Shown here: piece after piece, positions 11,901 to 26,900 of the stretch
Layout: each line of letters opens with the position of its first letter
Position numbering within the stretch: position 1 is the stretch's first letter
Assembly (NCBI GenBank): GCA_036362985.1
Contig: JAYGXS010000005.1
Coordinates: 51,779,425 to 51,843,424, forward strand
DNA: 64,000 nt
From: Ligula intestinalis
Lineage: Eukaryota; Platyhelminthes; Cestoda; Diphyllobothriidea; Diphyllobothriidae
Direction of reading: 5' to 3'
Made by a program: the position numbers and the translations under genes
The notes under the pieces: model-generated
What the model saw: the letters and a program-made list of their open reading frames with translations, nothing else
Database searches by the model: none
Told to the model about the DNA's origin: nothing

Positions 11901-14900
11901 CTTCTATTACTACTACTTCTTTTCCTTCCTCTTCTTCTCAAAATAAAGTGTATCTCTCCCTCTTTCGGTGAGTAATTATCAAAAACTTTTTTTCTTGTGC
12001 TCAGTTCTGCTTTGCTTATGGAGAGGCATTGCTGCTTGGGGGAGACGATGGGAAAGTGGGGAAAGAGGGGTTACGATGTGGTCGGTTCGCTGCTGGCGCC
12101 GCGCGAATTTTGACACCAGCCTCTCGAGAGCTCATAGCCAACCAAACGGAATCAGTTCACTGATTGGCTGCCGGCAACCAAGATCCACGCCCCTGGAGCA
12201 AGACTCAACGACGGACACAGGCACACTGAAAACTTGGTAATTGAGAGGATGCTGGTCAGTCGAAACGAACTTTCTGCGAGTTGCTCGCTCGTTGCGTGAA
12301 ATGCTCACAGATGGGTCGCTCGTCTGTATGTAATTAAACAGCTAACTAACTGCCATTATTCGTGGGGGATACTTATCCTGAAGGTTGAGAAAATTTTAAA
12401 GCTAAAATTTAAAAACTGGTTTAACAACCATTGGGAGTGCTTGGGGGCCCACTGACTAGCCAGACCCTTCGCAGAATGCTGATGAAACAAGTGCCTGGGT
12501 TGTTAGTTAGTATCTGTGCTGCCAGCAAGGTCGGCAATTAGGCAGGTGAAACGGTGATTTAAAAACACCTGAAAAAACAGTTGTGTATGACATACCTCAA
12601 ACTCAAACAATCACAAACTTGTCCCGAAGGGCTGCCACATAAACATGGCCTCATAACGGTGGGAATATACATTGAGTTTAAACTGCTTGCTTGAAGGGAT
12701 GGATAACGAGTCCCCATATATAACACTATGTAGTTCGCCATACATTACCAAGGGTCTATTTTGTTGTATTAAGCCTATATTTTCTGTGCGTATTCAGCAT
12801 TTACCAATCCTCTGCACTCCCCAAACGGATATTTTTGTCCTGCGCTCGGTCGTCGGCATAACCCCTCTGATAACCAGCGAGGGCGCACGTGTGCGAGGGC
12901 GCACGTGTGCGAGGGCGCACGTGTGCGAGGCACACACAAGCAGGGTGCACGCAAGAGCGATAGGAAGGGAGCGAAGAGGAGGGAGTCCGCGCAGCGAAGC
13001 CTAGTACCTGCCGTTAATCGACCATTTGGTCGTAACGGCCAGGGAAACACGCAACTACCAACACTAAAAGTAATCCCAAGAGGATAAATATTTTGGTTAA
13101 CGATTCCTCATAAGTAGCACAATGTAGTCTACTATACACAGACTTCCTCCGCGGGAAGCTGGGTAGGGGAATTCAGACATACAGGAGAAAAATATTGCGG
13201 ACGACTTACCTATCTCTAGCGTCGAGAAGCCTCTTCAGAGGACTGTCATCAGGCGTTGAGAGATGGCTAGAGGAGTCTAGCTGACTGAGAAGCAGGACGG
13301 CTGCCTCCTCACAGAGTTGCCTCTGTTTGGCCAGTTCCTGTTCGTAGTCAGCGTCCAGGGTGGGATGGTCCATAAAGTTGGGCCGAGCAGAGGCAGGCGT
13401 CGTCGACAACGCCACTGCCGCGGCGAAGGTGGGTTCCGAGTGCGTCTTCCTGAGGGCAGTCTGCTGGAAGCCATCTGCCGGTGCATCGCCAGCAAAAGTG
13501 GCTGTAGGGCGAGGCGCAGTTAGAGCTTGTTGTAATTCAGCCTGCAGGAGGGAAAAAAGAGAGAGCACATGTGAGCCCAGTGACCATTTATTGAGACAAC
13601 GTAGGCTCTAAGATGATGCTTAACATAACAGACAGCTTGGAAGGTAGGCATCCCAAGAAATGTACTTTGAAGAAAAGACGTTCTTTGGGAAGAGGTCAAC
13701 GTATTCAGTAAATTTTCGACGCTGGTTCCCCAGGTCGTCGTCAGACTTGAGAGGATGCGCAACAAACAATTAAGATGTCAAAAGTGCTCGAACAATCATA
13801 TATTCCCAATGATCTCCAGGCCACTCATGCAGCCTAAGGACCCAATACCGGTCAACCAAAAATCCAATGTTATTTACCGAATCAACTGTATTTTGGGTCA
13901 AGCCAATTATGTTGGCGAAACTGGCAAATGGGTTGCCACGAGACTGCACGAGCATGAGCTTGCCGTGCGAAGGAAGGACAAGCTATCCTTGGTCGCCGCC
14001 CACGCATCTTCGCCAGGGCACGGCTTCGACTTCGAACACATGTGAATACTAGACCAGTCGGACGACCGAGTCTCACGCCTATTGGAAGAAGCATGGCACT
14101 CGCACACGGAATCTATTAATAGGCATATCGATCTCCCAGATGCCTTTTTCGCGTTGCGCGAGCAATGGCAGGGCTCAAGGTCACTCACGGCAGAGCTGAC
14201 TTATTCACACAGCGAGCTGTACGTCTTCATTCCTTGATAATGGCCTCGAGTGAGAGTTTGAAACATCGAACAAATAAAATAATGGTCCCAGAGGAAGTTC
14301 TTCCGCCTTCTATCCAATTATATATTCATCAGTTATGAGCTCTAATTGCCATGGACTGACGCAAATTGGTGTGATCGTCTGCTGGAGAAGATGGCGGTGT
14401 TCCTTCCCACTCCCCTGGCGGACATCGCTTTCCCCGTTACGGTATCGTTCGTACCGCAGTTCCCTTATCGTCAGTACTTCCACAGCCCTCACTCGCAGTT
14501 GCCGACAGCGCTGCACTGTCCACCGGCCTCTGTTCCGCGACTACCCCTCAAAAAAGGGTGGTAAGCCCATATTTCCATCTACTCTGCTTATTCATTATTA
14601 TTGAGCTACTAACATAGTTTCAAGGGAAGGCGCCCTTTGGGACAATGAGTAAATTTATTCAATAAATTTTGACACTAGATCCCCAGGTCGTCGTCAGACT
14701 TAAGGAAAAGGTGCAAACAACAGTTAACATTTCAAAGTGCGAATGCGGTCATGTAGTCATCTAGTGTGGGCGTTAATTGGGAGTTGCAATTTGCGTCAAA
14801 TCGTGGTGGACATAGCTGAGTGCGTAAAGTAGCGCACAAACCGATGGCTACTTTACGCACTCAGCTAGTACACCCTAAGGATAGGGTTGGCTACCTCGAT

Positions 14901-17900
14901 AAGAAAGAAGCCATCTATAAAATCCCAAGTGAAACTTGTGACACGGTATATTGTGGCCAGACAGGAAGATCCGCATCCACGAGCACCAACTGGCAGTGAA
15001 GAGACGTGGCCATTTGTCCGAAGTGGCTATGCGTTGCCTTGACAAAGGACATAACTTTGGATGGGACAAAACAGGCATCGTTGGAGTTTGCCCCTCCAAA
15101 AAAGACCGAGAATCTCTTGACGCCATGCACTCCGATGATTCGTACATTAACCCCCCATTGAGTTATCTGGAGTGTACAAACACCTCAAAGAAAGGTGGAG
15201 GAGATCGCAGCCGACAAACATGGACCAGCATGAACCACAATTAGCGTCCACACCAGATGACCTAGACTGACCCCGGACTGACTCAATATATAGTTGCTAA
15301 TTTGCCATTGTGACTGCTAATTACGCCCATCACGATGTGACGCAAATTGCAACCGCATTAGAACTTTAAAATGCTAACTGTTCTTTGCAAATTTTTCTAA
15401 AGTCTGACGACGACCGGGGCATCGAGTGTCGAAAATTTACTGAATAAATTTACTCATTTTCTCAAAGGATGCCTTTCCTTGAAATTACATTTATTGGGAT
15501 GCCTGCCTTCCAGTTTATACGAAACTAACATAGTTATAGGATACAGCAATATAGAACAAATTTCGTTTCTATTGGACAGGAGACGCCCCCAAAACGTCAA
15601 GTGGAGTTAGATACTGTAGTAAGTCTAAAGTTCACCTGAAAACAGCAATATCACCATGCGACACAAAGGCTTGATAAAACTTGAGATATTACTAAGTAGC
15701 GTTGCGCCAATCTATGGCATGTCACAGCCTGATGGATAGAATTGAGAAGGTTGAAACCAAGGCAAGCTCTGTTATGCTCTAGGCTCCGAAAATGTACTCA
15801 TTCGAAATAGTTTAAACCTAGATTCACACTCCTTGTTGACATCAAGGGGTATGATCCCTAGCGTTGGCTTGCTCAGTGCCACCTCTGACAAATGGTGGCG
15901 TCAGTGCTAGCACCTCTTGTTGAAATTGAGAGGAAATGAGCCCAATGTTGACATTAATCAGCGGCACTTCTGACTTACAATACAATCAGTAATAGTACCA
16001 CCAAATACTATCACTCAGCTACATCGTAATAAGTAGTATTAGAAATAGCAGTAGCGGTAGTAGCAATATCAGCCCTGGCTTCCTGGAGTTTGGCTCGACA
16101 CCTACTATAGGTGAGCGAGGGTAGACAGTGCAGCAGTAACCGCGCACTAAAGGCTAAGTAAGACGGTGTTTCTGGCTGCATTGGAAAAAGCGGCCACCGC
16201 TCGAATCCCGCTCGGTCCTCTCAAATTCGGTCTTGTCACCGGTTTAAGCGGAGAATGGTTAGAGCAAGGTAGACAGTTGCGCATCTATTTCACTATAATT
16301 TCGTACTTAGCTCCTACCACCGTCTCTGCCCTTGAGCACACGGTGGATCTCATCGAACTCGATGGCTAAGCAACACACACACACTCCTCACTTCAAAGAG
16401 ATCGACTGTGCAGTGCGATGGAAACCTTTTGTATCGTCTTCTTCATCCTTTTACTGTTTACCAATTCCTTTATCTTACGCGTTACTCTCCTCTAGCTGTA
16501 TGCGTATGTAAGTTGTGGCAATAAATGACCCCGGCTGACGATACATCTGCGACCTATAAAGGCAAATTACTCCTTTAGTTGTGTGCCGACCTCAAAGTCT
16601 TCGGCCGCTACAAAGGTCCTTCTTACGCCACTCATACGGAGAGTTAACCCGACGAAACGTGATCACCGGACTCGGGATCCGTCCTGTTTGAGGCCAAAGT
16701 GGTTCTTTTACGTTAAGTCTACTTGCTACATTCATGCATCGGACATGGGTACAGCACCAGGCTCGCGATGAGGCGCATTAATTCAAGGTCGGTGGAAGAG
16801 TAAGCACCACGCTCTGACGATGAGAACGAGCACGTTTTCGAAACGTCAGCACAAATAAAATTTGATCCCAGCAATTGCCCCTCTTCTTCTTCCTCGTCCG
16901 GAAATGAACACGATATATATCTATATATGCCAAAAGGTTCGAGGTCCAGATATGTTATCGCTTTCATAACCTCCTTGCCTACCAGGCGCTTCGCACAAGG
17001 CTCGGATCAAGTCGGCCAGAGCCAGTAGGGCAAACGCGTACGCAGGATCGACAGCCAACGCCCACAGAAAAATAGGGGTGGAGGTCGGAGGTCACGCGAC
17101 CAACATCAAACACCAACACTGCGAGGCAAAGAATAACCCAAGTGAACAGCAACGAGTGATCAGTCCGCCAGGTGACGCGAGGGAAGCCAGCAAGCATATT
17201 GACTCGCCTACAACTACGTTCACCGCAGAGGGGACGAAGGTCACGCAAGCCCACCAGCAGCCAACCTCTGGGAGACCAAATAGGGTCGGCAACGAACGGG
17301 CAGGTCAAAGTTCACTCGTCCAACACCGATATAATTTGAGGCAGACGGCAAGGCTGGCTAACTCAAGACCACAAAACAAACTCTGACGATGGAAGCGAGA
17401 AGATTTTCGAAACGTCAGTTCAAATATAATTTGGTCCATGAACCCACCCCTTCTTCTTCTTGTTTACCTTTGGGAGATGATGAACGCGATACCTATATAA
17501 ACATGGGAGAGCGTTCAAGGAAACTTGGGGGTTTCATAGTAAAAAATATTTAAATTATACGGTTCACGGATAGACCCAAAATCTTCAACACATTATTGTA
17601 CGTAAAGAAATCAGGTCAACTGAAAGGGTTATCCAGGTGCACAACAAGTACAGAAAGTGAAAATGAGATAACTCCGCACCCGAGACAACAGCCGGCATAA
17701 AATAAAAAGAAGTAGATATCCAAAAACCTAGACAACAAATTGAGTAATCCGAGAACTGAAAAAATCTGTTTGGTGGTGGGAGAAACTCTAGTAAAGAGAA
17801 GAGGTAAATGGAGACGTACCATCAGCTTTGTACAACTGGGTTCTTCCTCGTCCGGGTCCTGGTAACGACTGTCCGTTGATTGACGACTCGATTGCTGACA

Positions 17901-20900
17901 AAAACGAAAGCAGTATGTATGATAGCGGTTTAACCGGCAGCGAATCCATCGAGTTCACAAGTGCCACAGAACGTCAGATTTAAGAGGCATGTGTCAGCAC
18001 GGAGAGCAAATGCGGATTTAAAGCTAGATCCCAGGAAGCAGATGATTCGTCGGGATTGGACATCCAACGAAGTTATCGGTCACACAGTTCTTCCGCACAA
18101 CTGAAGCTTGCTGAACAAGTTACCTTAGACATTATCAGGCCATTCTCCAACCTCTCCAACAATTAAAGTAAGCATATAAAGCAGCGCGTACTATGCTGGA
18201 AGCTGTTGCTCATGTGATGTATTCTGCTCTGGGAGCGTTACACAAGAAGTACTGTGCTCATACATAATTAATCCTCCGCTTTAAATAGTATCCCACGTTA
18301 TTTCCTCCTTAACAAAATATCTGCGTGGGGCTCTCCCGACTGAGCTGCATCTGGGGTTGGAGACTATTTTACTTTCGTAGTAATTGGAAATTACGGCGGT
18401 GCATAGCCTTGCACTACAACTTCGCACGGGGCAAAACACGTAGCGTCGGAGTTTGCTCCTTCAAAAAAGGTCGACAATTTCTTGAGGTCATGCACTCCGA
18501 TGATTAATGTAAATATCTCATAGAACGATGAAAGAAGGCCACACAATACGGACCGACAGAAGCCACAACTACCAATCCGATCTCACACCATATGATTATT
18601 GATTTTTTTCCGTATGAAATTTTGATTGTTCGTTGCACATTCTTCTTAGCCCGAAGACGAGCCGGGGCATGAGTCTCGAAAATGTACTGGTTAACTTAAC
18701 TTTTTTATCCCAAATAGCATGCTTTCTTCAAATTATTTTACTTCCGGTACTGAATCGCCCAATGCGGCAGGCAAAAATTCACAATCCTTCCCAATAGCTA
18801 TGGAGTTCTTCAAGGTTCTATCTTATACTCTCACCTCTCTCATTCTCCCTTCACATTGAAACTGCCTTCAATAAAATTCGAAAGCTCCTTTATTATACTC
18901 CTATCACACAACATAAGCCCTAAAAAGAAGAAGATGATGAAGAAGAAGAAGAAGAAGAAGAAGAAAAAGAAGCGATCACTGGAAGACGAGTTTTATTGTC
19001 CTGACCTTTCGGATTCCATCGGGAATCCTTAATCATAGGCAATCGCAGAAAAGTCTGTCGTTCTCATACGGTGTACTGGTAATTTCCTGGGCAAGAAAAT
19101 AAGTTACGTGCGAAGGGCCAGGCGCAGCAATAACTCTGACGATAGCGGGCCTAGTTGTCGCGAGATTATAAAACCCGCATGCGACGCGGACAAGGACACT
19201 GTGACAGTTTATGAGCCACAACCGCACCAATTAAGACTTCAAGTGGTGGCTACAGATACTGACAATTATAGTACGCATGCGGGTGACCGCTACGACCTAT
19301 AAATACCGTAAAATCTGTGCATGTATCACCCTTATCTGCGCATGTCTCAGACTTTTCTACGACTATCTATGATGAAGGATTCCTGACGGAATCCGAAACA
19401 GCAGGACAATAAAACTTTTGTTCCAGTGATCGCTTCTTCTTCTTCTTGAACGTGAGACCTAGTCTTGAATACTGCTCGCCCCTATTCAGTCTTCTGCGCA
19501 CTAGTGAACGGAAGAAAATAGAATCGGTGCAGCACTTCTTCACTAGAAGAGTTTTCACTATAGAACACCGTAACTTAACCTACCAACAAAGGTGCGAACT
19601 TATAAAGCTGGATCCCCTATGGCTTCGTCGATTGCAGAAGGGTCTATTTTTACTGATTAAACTTTTGAATGTTCAAACCTTTAATCCTCTTAGTACAATA
19701 AGGCAGCTTGAGCACTCTCGAAGCGCCAGTCATCGAGACGTATTTTTATTTCTTCCTATGGCACGTACAGTTAAGTACCGGCAATTCTTTTCAGTTAATG
19801 CCATATCAATCTGGAATAAGCTGCCCAAAAGTATTAAAACCCAGCTAAACTACCCTATGTTTAAGAGAGGTATAACTAGTTTTCTACATTCAGGACAACT
19901 TTCACGAATTTTGGGTGCTGACTCGGTGGAATCTCTCGTTCACTCTCATGGCGTTCGTGGACTTTGAACCCCGCCAGGCTTCACGCTGAAGATAATGCTG
20001 CTGAAGCAGCAGCCCGCAGTCTGCTAACCCATCAGCTGATAGCGCGTAACTTTTGCCGACAACCATTGAAGGAAGACTGAGAACACTGTGTTCTTGTGCC
20101 AACCCTCTCCGTCTGGAACTAATGTTTTTAAACGATATGAAACAGTTCTCCTGCTGATGAGTCAACTCAGCTTACAACTGTACATTTATTCCGTTTGTAT
20201 CATACCTTTGAGGGCAGTTTTTTTTTCACTTGAAACAAACTCCCTATCTCGCCCAGTATTGACAAAACAAAAAACCTGAAACAAAACCAATACTGGCTGC
20301 AACATAGGGATTTTGATTAGGTTTTTTCCGGTCTTTGAGGTGTTGGAAGGCGCCCAAGAGGTGCATTACCAACTCTTTACAATTGCCTGTAAACTGGCAT
20401 AATAAACATATTCTTATTATTATTATTCTGAACTGCTTCCTGAAACTCGTATATCCAATTCTATTGAGAATACATTAAGTGGAATAAAAGCAAAAACTGG
20501 CAGAACGACATAGAGAGTGGTGAAGGCGGGGAACTAACCGGCTGAGCACTGGGGGAAGCGGCGGTGCCGTTTTCAGCCAATACGCGGTTAGCGGAAGAAC
20601 CCTGACCACTGTTCATCAGAACGGCCGTGTTGGGTGAGCAGGGCGTGGGCGTCTTGGAAACCGACGTCTGCGCGACTGTAGGCGCTGCCGGCCAAAACTG
20701 TCCTTCCAATAAGATGGGCGGAGGAGCGAGTGGAGACTGACACTTTAAGGTCCGCTGCGAGTCCCCTCTTGAGTCGCGAATGCCAGGTGTTGGAGTCCTT
20801 GAAGGTGGACGGTCACTGGTTTCTGAGGACGGAGCATGTACAAGTTTCGTTAATACACTAACAGCAGTCGTTGATGAACGCTCGCCGATCACTAACGCAA

Positions 20901-23900
20901 CTTAGTAGTCCTGCTAGGCGTTTGGGGTCAGTAAAGAGCTCTGCCAGTAGCTACACGGAGGCTAATAATGTATGTAAATGAAGATTGCTGGCAAAGACAA
21001 GCTGGTTAGCCATCATCAGCCAGTCATACCCAAATGATGCATCACCCGGGGCTCGAACCCGCGACCTTTGGATCAGAAGTCAGCAGGGGATCACAAGTCT
21101 GACACTCTAGCCACTGAGCCAAGAGCTTCTCGTATTGCGGGTTTAGATCAACAATATTGACATCCGATCGCCGATCACGAACGACAGTAAACATTATAAC
21201 GATGTAGAGTTGGTATTCATGTAAAGGGAGACGGCTTCAGTGTAATGGGACCATGCGACTGGACGTCCATAACTTGGCACTGTGATGATCTAAGCTGATT
21301 TAACCGTTCTGTCTTAAGCCGTTCTCCCCTGAGCTGCCATATGACTCCGACCGAACACGATGGGATTGGAATGTAGGAGGTAAACTTTGGAACCAGAAGG
21401 GAAAAAAGAGGAATGCAAGTGGGTTGTATACGCCATTCGAAACAGAATTTATGACGACTGAGCTAGGTAGAAGTGATAATTGCAAAAAAATAGTATTTGA
21501 CAGTCCCATGCAAGACTGCAAAAAAGCCACTGAACTAAACAGACAAGCATTCAATAAAATTTCGTGCAAATAGCAGAACCATATAAAAGTCAGCGTACTT
21601 ATTGGCACCTAGGATAGAAGGTCAAATACAACACACGAACACCCAACTCCAAAAATTGCAATTTAAATATAAAAAGCAGTCATATATGCGGCGATACTGG
21701 AAGTGTACAAAGGCGGTATGGTTTAATGACAGAGGCGAAAATGGCTTGAAGATCGATCGTGAATTAAAATTCACTATTTGTAAGTTCAGACAGGACCCAC
21801 GTAGGACTGGCGTTCTACCATCTAGTCTGGCTAAAGAACTGAAAACGGATACTCCAAATTATGACACTGATGATGTACGATAATCTAATGTTGAGGAGAG
21901 GGGCAGAATCGAGACCGATAAATCACCAATGAACTGCAGTCCCATATGACTCGCATAAAATAAGGAAATGAAAATCGATCAGACGTCCTGATTGTTAGGA
22001 CTGTAGCGTGACCAAAGGCTACCAACCTTGCCGGCTCTCCTAAGGCGTCGTGCATGCCGCCGTCTGCCACAATGATCCCTTGTTAACAGTGGAATGTCTC
22101 CAAGGTCATACGTTTTCGTTGGGCTGTTGCCGAGTAATGACCTTAGACCGGACGTGCATGCGCGCATGTTAAGAGCTTACACACGTGCCAAATGGTCGCA
22201 ATTATCACAATACAGTGTTATTACTATTCCTAACGAGCGACCCGGATGAACTCTCAGCTCACTTTATCGGTCCGCCCCCACACAAAGGCGCACGCAGCCA
22301 TAGGCGGGCAGCCAATCAGGCCACAAGAGAGCGCGTGACCTATAATCCCTTATAAGCCACTGTCACCCCTTACGCGAGGAGAATTGCATCGCACACCGGA
22401 CTGTGAGGACACGCTAGTCCGCTCCAAATGCCGGGGCTTGCACCCGAGGCGGGACAAAGAGCACACTGGAAATCAACCAGCGGCAACTGCAACCCGAGAC
22501 AGCAACTCCGGCTTTTGTTCACAATAAACCTTTCACCGGGTGGATTCCAGAATTATGCCCTCCTTATTGTGTTCTTCCTTGGGGATTTCAATAGGGCATA
22601 ATACGAGGTTACACACCGTTAGGATGACCGAGCACGTCATCCAGACAGAAATCCCGAGGTCACGCTGGAACAAGGCACGCGAACAGGCCAGTAAGCGAGC
22701 GTGCGCACGGCCACTCATGGAGAGCCAATGGGGAGCAATTACTACTGTCCCTTAAATAGCGAGGCTGCGAGCAGAACGGCACTCTGTTGTTGGATACGCT
22801 GCAGACGACCCGAGACTGTGTGGCCCGTGACGATAGACTGCTGCCGGGACGAGACCGACCACAGAACACAAGCTGCTGGACACACAGGAGCAGAGTTGAT
22901 GCACTAGTAAAACTGGCAGTAAAGTACTAGCTGTTATCCTGTTCTGCCCCCTCTTCCTAACACATAACTGGGGGAACATAACCAGTGTTGACACAGGAAC
23001 ACACTCGGTTACAACAAACACGTCAGATGCCACCGTTACAACACTAGCGACGCCGAACTCGTGGTTATAACACTGATAGCTAAGCGTTAAAAAAGCACTG
23101 GCGGGTACGTAAGATTTTAAGGAGAATAGTGCGGAGGTTTTCCTGACAAGATGCAAATAGAGGAAGGACCTCGTTCTATACCGATCTGTTTGCTGTCACC
23201 ACCAGCGCCGTTTCCAGTCGAGGTTGCAAAACTGTCAAACGCCTGGGAGCACTGCGTGGCCGTCGATGCGCATTGGCGCGGGGACTCCGGCAGGAGACCG
23301 ATGGAAGAGAGAGTGGGCCAGTGCAGACTCGTATTGACAGCAACACTCGTGTGGGAGCCTTCCCCCTCCTCAGTAATCTTCCTCGGCGACGTTGTCACTG
23401 ACGAGTCGTTGGGTGGTGGCCAGAGGATGGTGGTGTTTGTGCCAACACTGGCAGTCATTGCAGTAGAACTCGCTGACGTACTGGGGGTACGCGAGCTCTC
23501 CAGATCCTTGTGCCAGGCCAACAGTTTCTCGATTAGCATTTCGAGACGGGCAAAGTCTTCTCGGCTGTGCTCCAAGCTCGAAGCGTTACTACTGGCTTCA
23601 TGCGGGCCAGCAGCTCCGATTGACTGACCACAAACGGGAGCAGGAGCAACATTCTTGGTTGGAGGAGGAGGAGGTGGTGGAGGGGCTGGTCCTGGGCGCA
23701 GAGGTGGAATAGGAGAGCGATAACATGACTGAGGCATGACCGGGGGAGAGTAATAGCGGGTGGGGTCGTACATGAAGCGCTGAGGCGTTGAGAAGGCCGG
23801 AAACAGTCGAGGACGTGGAATCCGCTGTGTATGGTAGTTGAGCAAGGGAGGCCTGAAGGGGCGAGGCGGGGCAGAAGTCAATAACGGGGGGTTCCGAGGT

Positions 23901-26900
23901 ACCGCATCAGCGGAGACAGGAGCACGCGGGGACCGAGGGGAGTCCGTGCAGACACCCTCTTCCATAAGGAGTGAGACTTCGGGAACCTCGCAAGTTACTG
24001 TCGAGGTTTTAGGCGGTAGATCGAACTTTACTGAGCGCTTTCTGTGGAGAGGGACAGCAAACACGAACGCAGCATTAGGAAAACTTAGGAAAGTGTATGG
24101 GGGGAGAGCAATAAGTGGCACTATAAAAACGCCTACCCAGCAACTTGAGACTTTTGAGAGTTGGGGGGAGTCGCCTTTGCAAGAACCGGCTGTGGGGGTT
24201 GTTCCGGAGTTCTCGTCTGTGAAAACTGCCCACCCTTTATAGCTGTCTTAGATTTTGGGACTGGCAGTTTGGTGGATGAGGAGGAGGCGGGGGACGAGCA
24301 GCTGATTTTACAGTCCAAATCGGTAGCCAGAACGGCTACCGCGTCGGCAAATTTGGAGAGGTCCGCTCGCAGAGGTGAACGGTTTGCGGGCTCCAACCGG
24401 AGGGTAAAGGCGTTGGAGGTGGTTCTGGCGGGTCCAGAAAAGGCCTTCAGGCTTCCACAGCCAGCCAGCATGTGAAATTCTAACTGCAACACAGAGGAAT
24501 CACTCTTACAGCGAAGTTAAACAAGCGTTAGCAGCGCGCAGGTAGGGAAATGCACACAGTTGAAACTAACCACGTCTGCATATGTGTACCCAGATTCCAG
24601 GGCCGAGAAATGGAGGCAGAGCTTTGACCCCGTTAGCTGGGCACGAGTGAGTGCCGCGGGCTGTCTCTTAATCGCACCTTCTTTGGGCTCGCAATGGATG
24701 GCGTAGAAGGAGACTCGGTTTGTTGGTCGATCATGGACAGCCAAAACTGGCGCCGTACAGAAGACACGACGATGCGCATCTACACGGCCTTGGAAGAAGG
24801 CATAGCGAAAGAGAGCCAGCCAGGTGTAAATGCTTGCCACACCTACACCAGAACACCAACTAGTATGATAAAAAAAATTTAATCGTAAGACAATCGGCTC
24901 CCAGGTTGCCACAATTTAATGGAATGGCATGGCATGGAAGTGGGATGCACAAAGAGACGTGGGACTAGAGTGGCCATTTTCTATCATCGAGTTTCGAATT
25001 TTGAGATTTCGAAAAGGGTCCGCCTGGCATTTGAAGCTCTTCCCAGGATAGTAAAAGTCAGGCATCACTTCCAAATGCTGCAAACTCTTCTCCGATGGTT
25101 AAGTCGTGTTCTTACATGGTCGCCAACTTGTCGGTGGACTCTGCAGTCTGGTGGGTGGCATTTCGGTGATGTTGCCTTGACTTCTACTGTCTGCTCCTGT
25201 TGTCCCGGATGACCCCTTCTTAACTCACTGCCACATTATTTTTCCCATGACAATAAGCGTTCCGAACCGTCAACAGCAGGATCCCATCTAAATGCATCAT
25301 GTCATCTCATGCTACCTATTAAGGCATTTTTTCTCCTAATTTTTTTGGAAATCGGTGGCTCGCTGAACTCAGCCATCGATGTAGGAGTTTTTTACTGCCC
25401 AGACTATTACTTTCTAAGAGAGTTCGTTGTTAATCGGATCTAACTTACCATCTTACAACGTGTAACATACTACTAATTCCTGTTGTTATACAGCTGCTTA
25501 CGCGCAGCTGTGATTACCAATGTTGTTTTTTTCTTTTTACGATAATGCTAAGTTTGTAATGAAGGGGCCCCTTGGGCCTTAAATATACAATTTATTTATT
25601 TATCATCAGCCAGTCATACCCAATCTCAGGGATGGCGACCTCCTCAACCTACAGCTGTCCCAAATTGGCCCCTAGAGACCTGTAGCCAGATGGGAAGGAG
25701 TACCGACAAACAGTTTGGAGACTGGCTGGCCTTCGCCAGCCAGTCAGATTTGGCGCACCTTAACCTCTAACTGTGGACTGTCTCATTTGAGACAACGTCG
25801 GTGTACTTCATTTGAACCAGTAGTGGTCAAATACCGTCAGTTTCCTCCCATCTTCTACGCGCAAAGTCCAGAATTCACAGCCGTATAGGATAACGGACCG
25901 CACATATGCACGGTACACGCGGATCTTTGTTGAGATAGAGATATCGCGTCGGGTCCATAAGCACTTCCGAAGGCTGGACAACACTCGTCGCGCTGCATCA
26001 ATTCGGGAGACAATATCATCCTTACTCTGTCCATTCGGCAGCAGCCTGGCTTTGAGCTATTTGAAAATGTCTGTCAAGTTGACAGCCGTTAATCTCGAGG
26101 AGTGCCTTCTCTTGAATAGGGATGCAGTGTGAGAACATGCTGATGATGGCGAGTATTGTTGGCGCCATTATCCGCTGTAGGGATTCACAACGGACGGAAT
26201 CGAATGCAGCGGCGACGTCCACAAAACAGACGGCGGTTGGTTGTCGGCATCTATGACAGAATTCAAGGATCCGTTCTTATCATAGCCTTATATAACAGCC
26301 TAATGGGCGCATGGCTGGTTGAGATACCATTACCTGTGCGGTATAAATGACAGTCCATTGCCGTATACCCGGCCACGCTATGAACAAGCAACAATTGTGC
26401 TAAAATCCTCGTTACTTTTAGGTTGTGGTGTATGACACGGAGGACCGGGTCGTATAAGCTGATATTTGTGCCACCGCTTCTACCGGACGTTGGTGACACG
26501 CGTAGGTGCAGACTCGGGCACTAGCCTGTGGGATCTGGATCAGTGTGGCCGGCTTCAGCCGCGCCAACCACACGTGCCCGATCTAGCGGCTGAAGGGAAG
26601 AGAGAGTGCGGCAGATGCAATACAAGTCTACTACGACTTCAAATTAATATACGCGTGAGTCATCGCTCCCGCACTACCACGCTGTGAGGTACACGGTGGA
26701 AAGTCGAAATCGACGGTAGAACAGTTACCGTACCATGCTTTCTGGAACGCTACTTATGTTCGTAGGCTATGCAGTTGTGATGTTAATACTATTCTGACGC
26801 TCGTTGACGAACGTTCACCCCCTGCCTTCTCGCCCTCGTTGATTAACGTTCATCCCTACCTTCTCATCCTCGTTGCTTTATGCTCACCCGTTCACTAACT

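Noticed and set aside
11729..11941. Poly-arginine frame on the minus strand
   Set aside because: It is a translation of the TTC microsatellite; no codon-level evidence for a gene.
12915..12960. CRISPR-like array from short repeats
   Set aside because: Eukaryotic sequence; the repeats are contiguous with no spacers.
22230..23000. A pair of LTRs or a host promoter
   Set aside because: TATA-like and AATAAA signals are present, but no matching second copy, primer-binding site or coding region could be tied to them.
23151..24475. Plus-strand frames opposite the STIL exons (158, 134 and 104 residues)
   Set aside because: Shadows of the minus-strand GC-rich exons; no domains and no splice logic.
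25050..25130. Possible missing STIL exon reading HDLTIGEEFAAFGSD on the minus strand
   Set aside because: Similarity covers only a few residues and a stop follows before any in-phase donor.
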